This document shows, piece after piece, positions 1 through 5,097 of a stretch of 5,097 nt of DNA. The notes below the pieces were generated by a model that was not told where the DNA came from, did no database searches, and was given only the letters and a program-made list of their open reading frames with translations. A program made the position numbers and the translations under genes. The stretch covers positions 1 through 5,097 of the forward strand of contig JACCSC010000111.1 of the NCBI GenBank assembly GCA_013813215.1, read 5' to 3'. The DNA comes from Geodermatophilaceae bacterium (GTDB lineage Bacteria > Actinomycetota > Actinomycetes > Mycobacteriales > Geodermatophilaceae). Each line of letters starts with the position of its first letter. Position 1 is the first letter of the stretch.

Positions 1-374
1 AGGGGCCACGCCCGAGCGAGCTGTCCCTCGCCCAGCTGCGCAGCATGTCGGGTACGACGGTGAGCCTGCCGATCACCTGTGTCGAGGGCTGGAGCGCGAG
101 CGCGACCTGGACCGGCATCCGGGTCAGCGACCTCCTGGACCTGATGGGTCTACCGGCCGACGCCAGCGTCATGGTCGAGTCGCTGCAGGAGGGCGGGCTC
201 TACCGCACGTCGGTGCTGGCACCACCGCACAGTCGGGACCCGTTGACCCTGCTCGCGCTGCAGGTCAACGGCGAGGACCTCAACCTCGACCACGGCTACC
301 CGCTGCGATTGATCGCCCCTAACCGGCCCGGGGTGCTGCAGACCAAGTGGGTGTCCCGGGTGCGGGCCCTGTGA
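1..374 (+). CDS. Molybdopterin-dependent oxidoreductase (sulfite oxidase fold), C-terminal part, 5' truncated
   Basis: The reading frame is open from base 3 to the TGA at 372-374, giving about 123 residues of a protein that begins outside the window. The ATG at 45 is an internal methionine: the matching family sequence (SELSLAQLRSM) continues in frame upstream of it. The visible part resembles the second half of the oxidoreductase molybdopterin-binding domain. It has the ITCVEGW motif, whose cysteine (codon 78-80) is the expected molybdenum ligand, then TWTGIRVSDLLDL, NGEDLNLDHGYPLRLIAPNR and the closing QTKWVSRV. Known family members (sulfite oxidase, YedY/MsrP) carry out oxygen-atom transfer or related redox reactions; the substrate here cannot be told. 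There is no dimerisation domain after the core, as in the YedY-like branch, since the protein ends straight after the KWVSRV strand. The missing N-terminus may hold membrane helices or a Tat signal, which would decide its location. A membrane protein gene follows after 28 bases. Confidence 0.88.
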   Translation, partial: GPRPSELSLAQLRSMSGTTVSLPITCVEGWSASATWTGIRVSDLLDLMGLPADASVMVESLQEGGLYRTSVLAPPHSRDPLTLLALQVNGEDLNLDHGYPLRLIAPNRPGVLQTKWVSRVRAL

Positions 375-402
375 AGGCGCAACCCGCAACATCGAGGTCA
401 TC

Positions 403-870
403 GTGACGGTGGCCCCCACGCTGACCGGGGCGCCGGCACCAGCACCCTCGCCGTACCGCTGGGCCTGGTACCTACCCGGAGTGGTCGCGGTCGGCTGGGG
501 GGTATACGGCCTGCTGACGAATGTGCCGGAGCGGTTCCCGTACGCCGTCTTCGTCGCGCTCGCGATCATCGGGCACGACCTGGTGCTGGCGCCGATCGCG
601 GTGGCGGCGGGTTGGCTGCTCGGCCGGGTCGCCCCTGCCGTGCTGCGAGCCCCCCTGCAGGTCGGCCTGTTCGGGACGGCGGTGCTGCTGGTCGCCGCCA
701 CGCCGTACCTGTCCGGACGCGGCGTGAGCGCCGACGTCCCCTCAGCGCTGCCCTTCGACTACCGGGCTCGGGTCCTGGTGCTGCTGGCCGTGCTCTGGGC
801 CGTCATGGCGGCGTGGACGCTGGTCCGCGTCGGCCGCTCCCGCCGCGGGCGGCCAGCAGCTCAGGAGTAG
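403..870 (+). CDS. Small four-helix membrane protein of unknown function
   Basis: This is a 155-residue protein that I do not recognise as a characterised family. The GTG start at 403 is supported by GAGG at 394-397 with a 5-base spacer. After a proline/alanine-rich N-terminus (residues 5-17) there are four likely membrane segments, at about 21-38, 47-73, 85-101 and 121-141, and a basic C-terminal tail (VRVGRSRRGR) that should face the cytoplasm. The second segment holds the only histidine, in a GHDLVLAP motif (residues 57-64), which could be a functional or cofactor-binding site, but this is inference. The gene follows the molybdoenzyme gene by 28 bases on the same strand and is probably cotranscribed, so a role as membrane partner or anchor for that enzyme is possible. 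A single histidine argues against a classic bis-histidine haem cytochrome such as YedZ. Its last 10 bases overlap the end of the convergent SRPBCC gene. Confidence 0.82.
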   Translation: MTVAPTLTGAPAPAPSPYRWAWYLPGVVAVGWGVYGLLTNVPERFPYAVFVALAIIGHDLVLAPIAVAAGWLLGRVAPAVLRAPLQVGLFGTAVLLVAATPYLSGRGVSADVPSALPFDYRARVLVLLAVLWAVMAAWTLVRVGRSRRGRPAAQE

Positions 871-1301
871 GCCGGCGCCCACCGGGCGAAGCGCTGCAGC
901 GAGCGGTGCAGGCCCCAGCGGGCGAACGGCCGGACCAGCGGCCAGCCGAGCCGGCCCAGCGCCCCGAGTGGCAGGTCCAGATCCTCGGCCCAGATCACCA
1001 CGGAGCCGCTCCCGTGGGCCTCGACGGCGAACGTTCCGGGTCCCCGCACGATCCGGCCCTCGTGCAGCACCTCGCAGACCCACGGTGGGTCCCACCGGGT
1101 GATCCGCATCCGGTCGACCATGCCGACCCGTCCGATCCCGGTCACCGCCCGCAGTTCGTCGCCGACGGAGTGCCCGGTGCCCGAGCTCGCGTGCACCGTC
1201 GTACCGAGCATCCACTCGCGTTGCCGGGCCCAGTCGGTCAGCGCCGCCCAGGACTGCTCGGGCGGGGCGGCCACCTCCACCCGGACGCTCAGTTCAGGCA
1301 T
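861..1301 (-). CDS. SRPBCC domain protein (polyketide cyclase/dehydrase-like, START-like fold)
   Basis: The 146-residue protein is essentially a single SRPBCC domain. It opens with a beta strand (SVRVEVAAPPEQSWAALTDW, residues 5-24), the usual family start in which a strand leads into the first helix. It continues through VGDELRAVTGIGRVGMVDRM and RWDPPWVCEVLHEGRIVRGPG, and ends in the long C-terminal helix (about 115-142) that closes the ligand cavity. Members bind hydrophobic ligands or act as cyclases or aromatases; nothing here identifies a ligand or catalytic residues, so the function is open. It has no signal peptide and is likely cytoplasmic. The ATG start is preceded by GGAGG (plus-strand 1308-1312) with a 6-base spacer. 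The start codon lies inside the end of the upstream DivIVA-domain gene (8-base overlap), which suggests translational coupling. Its stop overlaps the convergent membrane protein gene. Confidence 0.85.
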   Translation of the reverse strand: MPELSVRVEVAAPPEQSWAALTDWARQREWMLGTTVHASSGTGHSVGDELRAVTGIGRVGMVDRMRITRWDPPWVCEVLHEGRIVRGPGTFAVEAHGSGSVVIWAEDLDLPLGALGRLGWPLVRPFARWGLHRSLQRFARWAPAYS

Positions 1302-1644
1302 CCCGTACCTCCGCCGCCCGGTTGGCCGGGGCTTGCACAGCGCGCAGCTCCGTCAGCTCCCGGTCGCGCTCGGCGAGCAGTCGATCGCGCTCCTCGAGGC
1401 TGTGCGCAAGCTGCTCCAGAACCCAGTCCACCTCGCCCATCCGGTAGCCGCGGGCAGACACCGACAACCGGAGGGCCCGGACGTCCGCGCCGCTGACCGG
1501 CCGGTCGTCGGGCAGCTCGACCGGGGTCGAGTCCGGAGGTGCCGCAGCCATCTCCTCGCCGCGGCCGAACGCGAACGACGCGATCAAGAAGAGCACTCCC
1601 GAGATGACCACCAGGGCGAGGAAGAACCCGATGAACGTGCCCAT
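1294..1644 (-). CDS. Membrane-anchored DivIVA-domain protein with coiled coil
   Basis: The protein has 116 residues. A strongly hydrophobic N-terminal segment (residues 3-25, beginning MGTFIGFFLALVV) is a single membrane anchor. A flexible, acidic and proline-rich linker follows (28-52), then a DivIVA-like repeat (about 53-80) with RGYRMGEVDWVLEQL, the typical signature in actinobacterial DivIVA-domain proteins. A charged coiled coil (about 73-104, LEERDRLLAERDRELTEL) completes it. It is much shorter than true Wag31/DivIVA and lacks their N-terminal membrane-binding domain, having a transmembrane helix instead. It is therefore not the main polar growth organiser. A role at the membrane in cell envelope or division processes is inferred from the domain only. 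The ATG start has a weak Shine-Dalgarno sequence and lies 13 bases after the LOG gene's stop, so translation may depend on coupling. It overlaps the SRPBCC gene by 8 bases. Confidence 0.85.
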   Translation of the reverse strand: MGTFIGFFLALVVISGVLFLIASFAFGRGEEMAAAPPDSTPVELPDDRPVSGADVRALRLSVSARGYRMGEVDWVLEQLAHSLEERDRLLAERDRELTELRAVQAPANRAAEVRDA

Positions 1645-1657
1645 GTCGCCGATGGTG

Positions 1658-2203
1658 TCACGCCCGGTCGGGGGCCAGCGCCGCGAACGCGGTAGGGATG
1701 TCCCGGGCCACGGTCACGGCGCTGAACGCCACGGCCCGGACGAACCCGCTCTCGACCAACCCGCCCAGGAAGGTCCACAACGGGTCGAAGACGCCCGCGG
1801 GGTCGAGCAACACCACCGGCTTGCCCGACATCCCGAGCGAGCGGGTCGTCCAGACCTCGAACATCTCCTCCAGGGTGCCGATCCCACCGGGCAGGATGAG
1901 GAAGGCATCGGCCCGCCGGTCCATCTCCGCCTTGCGCTCGCGCATGGTGTCGACGACCACGAGTTCGTCGGCCTCGACGTCGGCGACCTCGTGGTCGACC
2001 AGCCGCTGCGGGATCACGCCCGCAGTGTGTGCGCCACCGGCCCGCGCGGCTGTGGCCACCGCTCCCATCATGGAGACACGCCCGCCGCCGCTGACCAGGT
2101 GGTGCCCCCGGGCCGCGATCTCGTGACCTACCTCGGCGGCCAGGTCGAGGTAGCGCGGGTCGATGGTGGACGAGGACGAGCAGAAGACGCAGATCGCGCT
2201 CAC
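1658..2203 (-). CDS. LOG family protein (TIGR00730), putative nucleoside 5'-monophosphate phosphoribohydrolase
   Basis: This is a complete 181-residue member of the LOG/TIGR00730 family, a usual length. It has a Rossmann-like opening (AICVFCSSS, residues 3-11), a glycine-rich loop with SGGGRVSMMG (38-47), and the paired family motifs MRERK (87-91) and PGGIGTLEE (105-113), which carry the arginine and glutamate expected at the active site. Characterised members release the base from cytokinin riboside 5'-monophosphates or hydrolyse AMP to adenine and ribose 5-phosphate. Many were once misannotated as lysine decarboxylases. The enzyme should be cytoplasmic and dimeric. Its physiological substrate here is not shown by the sequence. 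The start is GTG, preceded by GAGGG (plus-strand 2214-2218) at a 10-base distance; an ATG at 2218-2220 is out of frame. The debranching gene ends 62 bases upstream, and the DivIVA-domain gene starts 13 bases downstream. Confidence 0.93.
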   Translation of the reverse strand: MSAICVFCSSSSTIDPRYLDLAAEVGHEIAARGHHLVSGGGRVSMMGAVATAARAGGAHTAGVIPQRLVDHEVADVEADELVVVDTMRERKAEMDRRADAFLILPGGIGTLEEMFEVWTTRSLGMSGKPVVLLDPAGVFDPLWTFLGGLVESGFVRAVAFSAVTVARDIPTAFAALAPDRA

Positions 2204-2242
2204 GGTGGGGGGACCCTCATCGGGCTACCTCACCAGACGCTG

Positions 2243-2269
2243 CTGACCGGCCACCGGGGGCCGGCTCAG
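2243..2269 (-). terminator. GC-rich hairpin after the debranching gene; possible weak terminator or attenuator
   Basis: CCGGCC (2247-2252) and GGCCGG (2259-2264) form a perfect 6-base stem with a 6-base loop. CTGA (2243-2246) and TCAG (2266-2269) extend it by 4 pairs after a one-base bulge. The hairpin overlaps the stop codon of the debranching gene (2266-2268) and lies before the LOG gene. No U-tract follows in the direction of transcription, so it is not a canonical intrinsic terminator. It could reduce read-through, stabilise the 3' end of the upstream message, or be chance in GC-rich DNA. Confidence 0.3.
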
Positions 2270-4362
2270 ACCTCCACGGTGAGATCGGTGCCGCTGACCT
2301 CGACCACGTCGCCGTACCGGTCGATCTCGACCGTGACCTCGGCCGACCCGATCCGCAGCCCCTCGACGCGCAGCCGGCCGACCGGGCTGGGCCGGATCGG
2401 GGACAGCTGGAGCCGACCGGACGGTACGTCGGGGCGCAACCCGAGCAGCGCCTGGACCAGCGCCACGGACGCGGCCGCCGACCAGGCCTGCGGGCGGCAC
2501 GAGGCCGGATACGGCACCGGGCGCAGGAGCTGCCCCCGGGGGTCGCCGGACCACAGCTCCGGCAGCCGGCCGGCGTAGCCGGCACCGGCGGCGAGCAGCC
2601 CCTCCACCAGCCCGGCTACGGCGGTGCCGTGCCCCTGTCGGGCCATCGCCGACACCACGATCGCGGTGTCGTGCGGCCAGACCGACCCGCAGTGGTAGCT
2701 CAGCGGCCGGTATCCACCGGTCGCCGAACTCATCGTGCGCAGCCCGTAGCCGGAGTCCATGTCCGGCCCGCTCAAGAGTGCGGCGACCCGGGCGGCCTCG
2801 GCGTTGTCCAGCAGGCCGGTTCCGAGCAGGTGACCGATGTTGCTGGACAGCGCGTCCACCGGCCGGTGGTCCCGGTCCAGGGCCAGGGCGGGGAACCGCC
2901 GTCCGCCGACTGAGGTCCAGAAGCTGTCGCGGAACCGCTCGCGCAGCCGCTGCGCCCACTCCCGGTAGCGCGCGCCACCGGGGCGCCCGAACGCCGCGAG
3001 CAGTTCCGCGCCGCACATCGCGGCCTGGTGGGCGTAGCCCTGCACCTCGCACAGCGCGATCGGCGGCGTGGCCAGCCGGCCGTCGTCGAAGCGGACCGAG
3101 TCGCCGCTGTCCTTCCACCCCTGGTTGGCCAGGCCCCGCCCCGTGCGGTCGACGTACTGCAGGAAACCGTCCTCGTCGCCCGTCCCCACCACCCAGTCCA
3201 GGGCCCGGACCGCCGCGTCCAGCAGCTCCTCGACCTGTCCCGCCGGAAGTCCCCAGCGCCAGGCTTCGTACAGCAGCACCACCCACAGCGGGGTGGCATC
3301 GACGGTGCCGTAGTACTGCGCGGGCAGGTGGGTCACCCCGCCGGCTTGGGCCCGGTCCGCTCGCCGCACCTCGTGCAGGATCTTCCCGGGCTGCTCCTCC
3401 GTCCGGGGATCCTCGCGGCTGCCCTGCCGGGCGGCGAGCGTCCGCAGCGTCCCGGCCGCCAGCTCGGTGCCCAGCGGCAGCAGCATCCGCGCCGCCCACA
3501 GCGAATCGCGGCCGAACAGCGTGAGGTACCACGGAGACCCGGCCGCCAGGAAGACGTCCTCCGGCCGATCGCGGGTGACCATCCGCAGCCCGGACAGGTC
3601 GGCCAGCGACTGGGACACCAGCTGGGCCAGTCGCCGGTCGTCGGCGGTCACCACCGGTGCCGGCCACCGGGCCGAGGAAGGAGCCGCCGCGACCACGCCG
3701 TCGGCGTCGCTCACCTCGAGCGTCCAGCCGAAGTCGGCCTGGTCACCGGGCGCCAGCGCCAACGCCCAGGTCACCCGGACGCCGTGACGGGTGCGGGTCA
3801 CCTGACCGGCTGGTGAGGGCGTGACCGTGACCCGTAGACCGCCGCGGCTCCAGACCACCCCGTCCGAGGTGATCGAGGCGACGGCCGGTACGCCGACACC
3901 GCCCTGCTTGACGTGCTCGATGCCGGCGAAGTCGCAGCCCAGCTCCACACTCGCCGTGGTGGTCACCGGCCGGTTCGCCGTCGAGGACAGCCGCAGCGTC
4001 TCGCTCAGCCCGCCCGGTACGACGCGGCGCCACCGGTCCAGTCGGACCGTCGGGTCGGGCTCGTCGTCGCCCAGCTGGCGCAGGACGGCGACGAACTGGT
4101 AGCCGCCACCACCCACCGGACCGCTGGACAGGGTCTCCGGCTCCCGCCCGCCGACGTGCACCTCGGCCCGCGACAGGACGCGGACGTCGGCGTGGAAGAC
4201 CCCCTGCGCTCCAGTGGCCTGCAACTGGCCGTCGGCCGCGGACAGCGCGGTGGTCGGCGCGGCCAGACAGACCGCGAGTTCGTGCAGCATCGGCTGGACC
4301 GACCGGGTGACGGGGTGCAGCGCAGCCACCGGCACCGGGTCGGTGCTCGGTCGGCTGGTCAT
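2266..4362 (-). CDS. Glycogen debranching protein (amylo-alpha-1,6-glucosidase type, GDE_N_bis + six-hairpin glycosidase domain)
   Basis: The 698-residue protein is full length for the bacterial debranching family that pairs an N-terminal beta-rich GDE_N_bis-like domain (about 25-220) with an (alpha/alpha)6-barrel catalytic domain (about 240-640) and a short C-terminal beta tail. Visible catalytic-domain motifs, in order, are FGRDSLW (283-289), EEQPGKILHE (322-331), YYGTVDATPLW (350-360), QGWKDSGDS (414-422), SNIGHLLGTG (507-516), SGYGLRT (537-543), CGSVWPHDTAI (558-568) and CRPQAW (622-627). The acidic residues in the FGRDS, EEQPGKILHE and GWKDSGD motifs are the likely catalytic and substrate-binding ones. 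The expected reaction is hydrolysis of alpha-1,6-linked glucose from glycogen or related branched glucans, but this subfamily is poorly characterised and its sugar may differ. There is no signal peptide, so it is likely cytoplasmic. The ATG start has GGGAAGG (plus-strand 4370-4376) 7 bases upstream. A divergent LacI family gene and a LacI-type operator sit just upstream, suggesting carbohydrate-responsive repression. Confidence 0.92.
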   Translation of the reverse strand: MTSRPSTDPVPVAALHPVTRSVQPMLHELAVCLAAPTTALSAADGQLQATGAQGVFHADVRVLSRAEVHVGGREPETLSSGPVGGGGYQFVAVLRQLGDDEPDPTVRLDRWRRVVPGGLSETLRLSSTANRPVTTTASVELGCDFAGIEHVKQGGVGVPAVASITSDGVVWSRGGLRVTVTPSPAGQVTRTRHGVRVTWALALAPGDQADFGWTLEVSDADGVVAAAPSSARWPAPVVTADDRRLAQLVSQSLADLSGLRMVTRDRPEDVFLAAGSPWYLTLFGRDSLWAARMLLPLGTELAAGTLRTLAARQGSREDPRTEEQPGKILHEVRRADRAQAGGVTHLPAQYYGTVDATPLWVVLLYEAWRWGLPAGQVEELLDAAVRALDWVVGTGDEDGFLQYVDRTGRGLANQGWKDSGDSVRFDDGRLATPPIALCEVQGYAHQAAMCGAELLAAFGRPGGARYREWAQRLRERFRDSFWTSVGGRRFPALALDRDHRPVDALSSNIGHLLGTGLLDNAEAARVAALLSGPDMDSGYGLRTMSSATGGYRPLSYHCGSVWPHDTAIVVSAMARQGHGTAVAGLVEGLLAAGAGYAGRLPELWSGDPRGQLLRPVPYPASCRPQAWSAAASVALVQALLGLRPDVPSGRLQLSPIRPSPVGRLRVEGLRIGSAEVTVEIDRYGDVVEVSGTDLTVEV

Positions 4363-4405
4363 CTCGGCGCCTTCCCGGTCGCTGACTGGCGGAAATGCGG
4401 GCTAC

Positions 4406-4435
4406 TTGACAAGTGGACCCTGTCCGCCGCAGTCT
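4406..4435 (+). promoter_or_regulatory. Candidate promoter for the LacI family gene
   Basis: TTGACA at 4406-4411 is a perfect consensus -35 element. CAGTCT at 4430-4435, after an 18-base spacer, is only a weak -10 (A at position 2, T at position 6). The predicted start of transcription would be near 4442, a few bases before the operator palindrome, which would suit autorepression. The -35 match is striking in such GC-rich DNA, but the weak -10 keeps this tentative. Confidence 0.3.
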
Positions 4436-4438
4436 GCC

Positions 4439-4444
4439 ATCGTA
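4439..4444 (-). promoter_or_regulatory. Candidate -10 element for the debranching gene
   Basis: Read on the minus strand, 4444 to 4439 is TACGAT, a fair match to the TAnnAT type of -10 element. No good -35 lies 16-19 bases upstream. If used, transcription would start near 4432 and leave a leader of about 70 bases before the debranching ATG. The operator palindrome would lie directly upstream, between the -10 and -35 positions, where bound repressor would block RNA polymerase. Confidence 0.22.
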
Positions 4445-4445
4445 G

Positions 4446-4459
4446 TTGGAACGATCCAA
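4446..4459. promoter_or_regulatory. Putative LacI family operator
   Basis: The sequence TTGGAACGATCCAA is a 14-base inverted repeat: the arms TTGGA and TCCAA are perfect complements, the centre is CG, and only the A/A pair flanking the centre breaks symmetry. An even-length palindrome with a central CG is the classic form of LacI family operators, whose hinge helices insert at that step. It lies in the 129-base spacer between the divergent debranching and LacI family genes, 32 bases before the regulator's GTG. This supports control of both genes by the adjacent regulator. That the neighbouring protein binds it is inference from position and form. Confidence 0.6.
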
Positions 4460-4491
4460 GAGCCCATCCCGAGGGCGACGACGGAGGCGCA

Positions 4492-5097
4492 GTGGCAGCC
4501 CGCCCGACCCTGGAGAGCGTCGCGCTGCGCGCCCAGGTGTCGCGGCAGACCGTGTCCAACGTTCTCAACAGCCCGAACATCGTCAGCCCCAACACCGCCG
4601 ATCGGGTCCGCCAGGCCATCGCCGACCTGGACTACCGACCCTCCCGCGCGGCCCGCCAGCTCCGCACCCGGCGCTCGATGACGCTCGGCCTGCGGCTGGA
4701 ACCCGACCGCGGCGGGATCAACGGCAGCGTGCTCGACCGCTTCCTGCACGCGGTCGTCGCCGGGGCCCAGGCCGCGGCGTACCGGGTCCTGCTCTACACC
4801 GCCGAGGACGACGTGGCCGAGATCGCGGCGTACGACGATCTGCTCACCGGCAGCGACCTCGACGGCTTCCTGCTCACCAGCACCCATCACGGCGACCCCC
4901 GGACGGCCTGGCTGGCGCTGCGCGAGATCCCGTTCTCCACGTTCGGCCGACCGTGGGGCGCACCCGAGCGCAGGCACTCGTGGGTGGATGTCGACGGCGC
5001 GGCCGGCAGCGCCGCGGCGGTCCGCCACCTGCGCGAGCGCGGCCATCGCCGGATCGCCTTTCTGGGCTGGCCGGCGGGCTCCGGCGTGGGCGACGAT
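4492..5097 (+). CDS. LacI family transcriptional regulator, 3' truncated by the window end
   Basis: The frame is open from the GTG at 4492 to the last base (202 codons, about 60 percent of a usual 330-350-residue regulator). GGAGG at 4483-4487 lies 4 bases before the start. The N-terminus is a typical LacI helix-turn-helix (TLESVALRAQ, residues 6-15, then the recognition helix VSRQTVSNVLN, 16-26). It continues with DRVRQAIADLDYRPSRAARQLR (37-58), which includes the hinge helix that contacts the operator centre. From about residue 63 (MTLGLRL) the periplasmic-binding-protein-like effector domain begins, with SDLDGFLLTS (121-130) and WVDVDGAAGSAAAVRHL (164-180) leading to GHRRIAFLG (184-192). 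Such regulators usually repress sugar-use genes until an effector sugar releases them. It is divergent from the debranching gene with an operator-like palindrome between, so it probably controls that gene and itself. The effector cannot be predicted, and further targets may lie beyond the window. Confidence 0.93.
   Translation, partial: MAARPTLESVALRAQVSRQTVSNVLNSPNIVSPNTADRVRQAIADLDYRPSRAARQLRTRRSMTLGLRLEPDRGGINGSVLDRFLHAVVAGAQAAAYRVLLYTAEDDVAEIAAYDDLLTGSDLDGFLLTSTHHGDPRTAWLALREIPFSTFGRPWGAPERRHSWVDVDGAAGSAAAVRHLRERGHRRIAFLGWPAGSGVGDD

Noticed and set aside
45..374. ATG at 45 as the real start of the first gene
   Set aside because: Family-like sequence (SELSLAQLRSM) continues in frame upstream to the window edge, and the 109-residue version would lack most of the domain.
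612..1496. 294-residue plus-strand open frame crossing three genes
   Set aside because: It is proline/arginine-rich, with no family features, and runs antisense or out of frame to three well-supported genes.
2218..2220. ATG upstream of the LOG gene as an alternative start
   Set aside because: It is 17 bases from the GTG and therefore out of frame; the GTG gives the conserved family N-terminus.
1604..2578. 324-residue plus-strand open frame opposite the LOG gene
   Set aside because: It is antisense to the clear PGGIGTLEE-bearing LOG protein and to the end of the debranching gene, and its composition is that of a shadow frame.
2225..3667. 480-residue minus-strand open frame
   Set aside because: It is an overlapping frame inside the debranching gene, with arginine/glycine/alanine-rich low-complexity composition and no recognisable motifs; GC-rich coding DNA commonly gives such shadows.
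4404..4414. ACTTGACAAGT as a second LacI operator
   Set aside because: It has an odd-length centre (A) and no central CG, and its arms do not match those of the 4446-4459 palindrome.
4402..5046. 214-residue minus-strand open frame opposite the LacI gene
   Set aside because: The plus strand encodes an unmistakable LacI helix-turn-helix and effector domain; the antisense frame has no recognisable motifs.

Overview
The window is compact, very GC-rich DNA with strong G/C preference at third codon positions, GTG starts mixed with ATG, and protein families that fit an actinobacterium (a membrane-anchored DivIVA-domain protein, a LOG family protein, a GDE_N_bis-type debranching protein and a LacI regulator). 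I cannot name the genus. I saw no RNA genes, mobile elements, CRISPR arrays or long repeats. Seven genes fill almost all of it, and no gap between genes exceeds about 130 bases.

Left, plus strand (1-870): the C-terminal part of a molybdopterin-dependent oxidoreductase of the sulfite oxidase fold enters from outside the window. It is followed after 28 bases by a small four-helix membrane protein of unknown function, probably in the same transcript. This unit meets the next one tail to tail, with the two coding ends overlapping by 10 bases.

Middle, minus strand (861-4362, transcribed right to left): a four-gene run of a 698-residue glycogen debranching (amylo-alpha-1,6-glucosidase type) protein, a LOG family phosphoribohydrolase, a short membrane-anchored DivIVA-domain protein and an SRPBCC domain protein. 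The last three are tightly packed (13-base gap, then 8-base overlap) and look translationally coupled. The debranching gene is separated from them by 62 bases that hold a GC-rich hairpin, so it may be partly or wholly a separate transcription unit.

Right, plus strand (4492-5097): a LacI family regulator starts divergently from the debranching gene and runs off the end of the window. The 129-base divergent spacer carries a near-perfect 14-base palindrome with a central CG, the typical form of a LacI family operator. The simplest reading is that the regulator controls the debranching gene and itself in response to a sugar that cannot be identified from this window.

Overall this looks like ordinary actinobacterial chromosome. 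The parts most worth a second look are the regulator/operator/debranching module, the uncharacterised membrane protein beside the molybdoenzyme, and the LOG-DivIVA-SRPBCC gene cluster.
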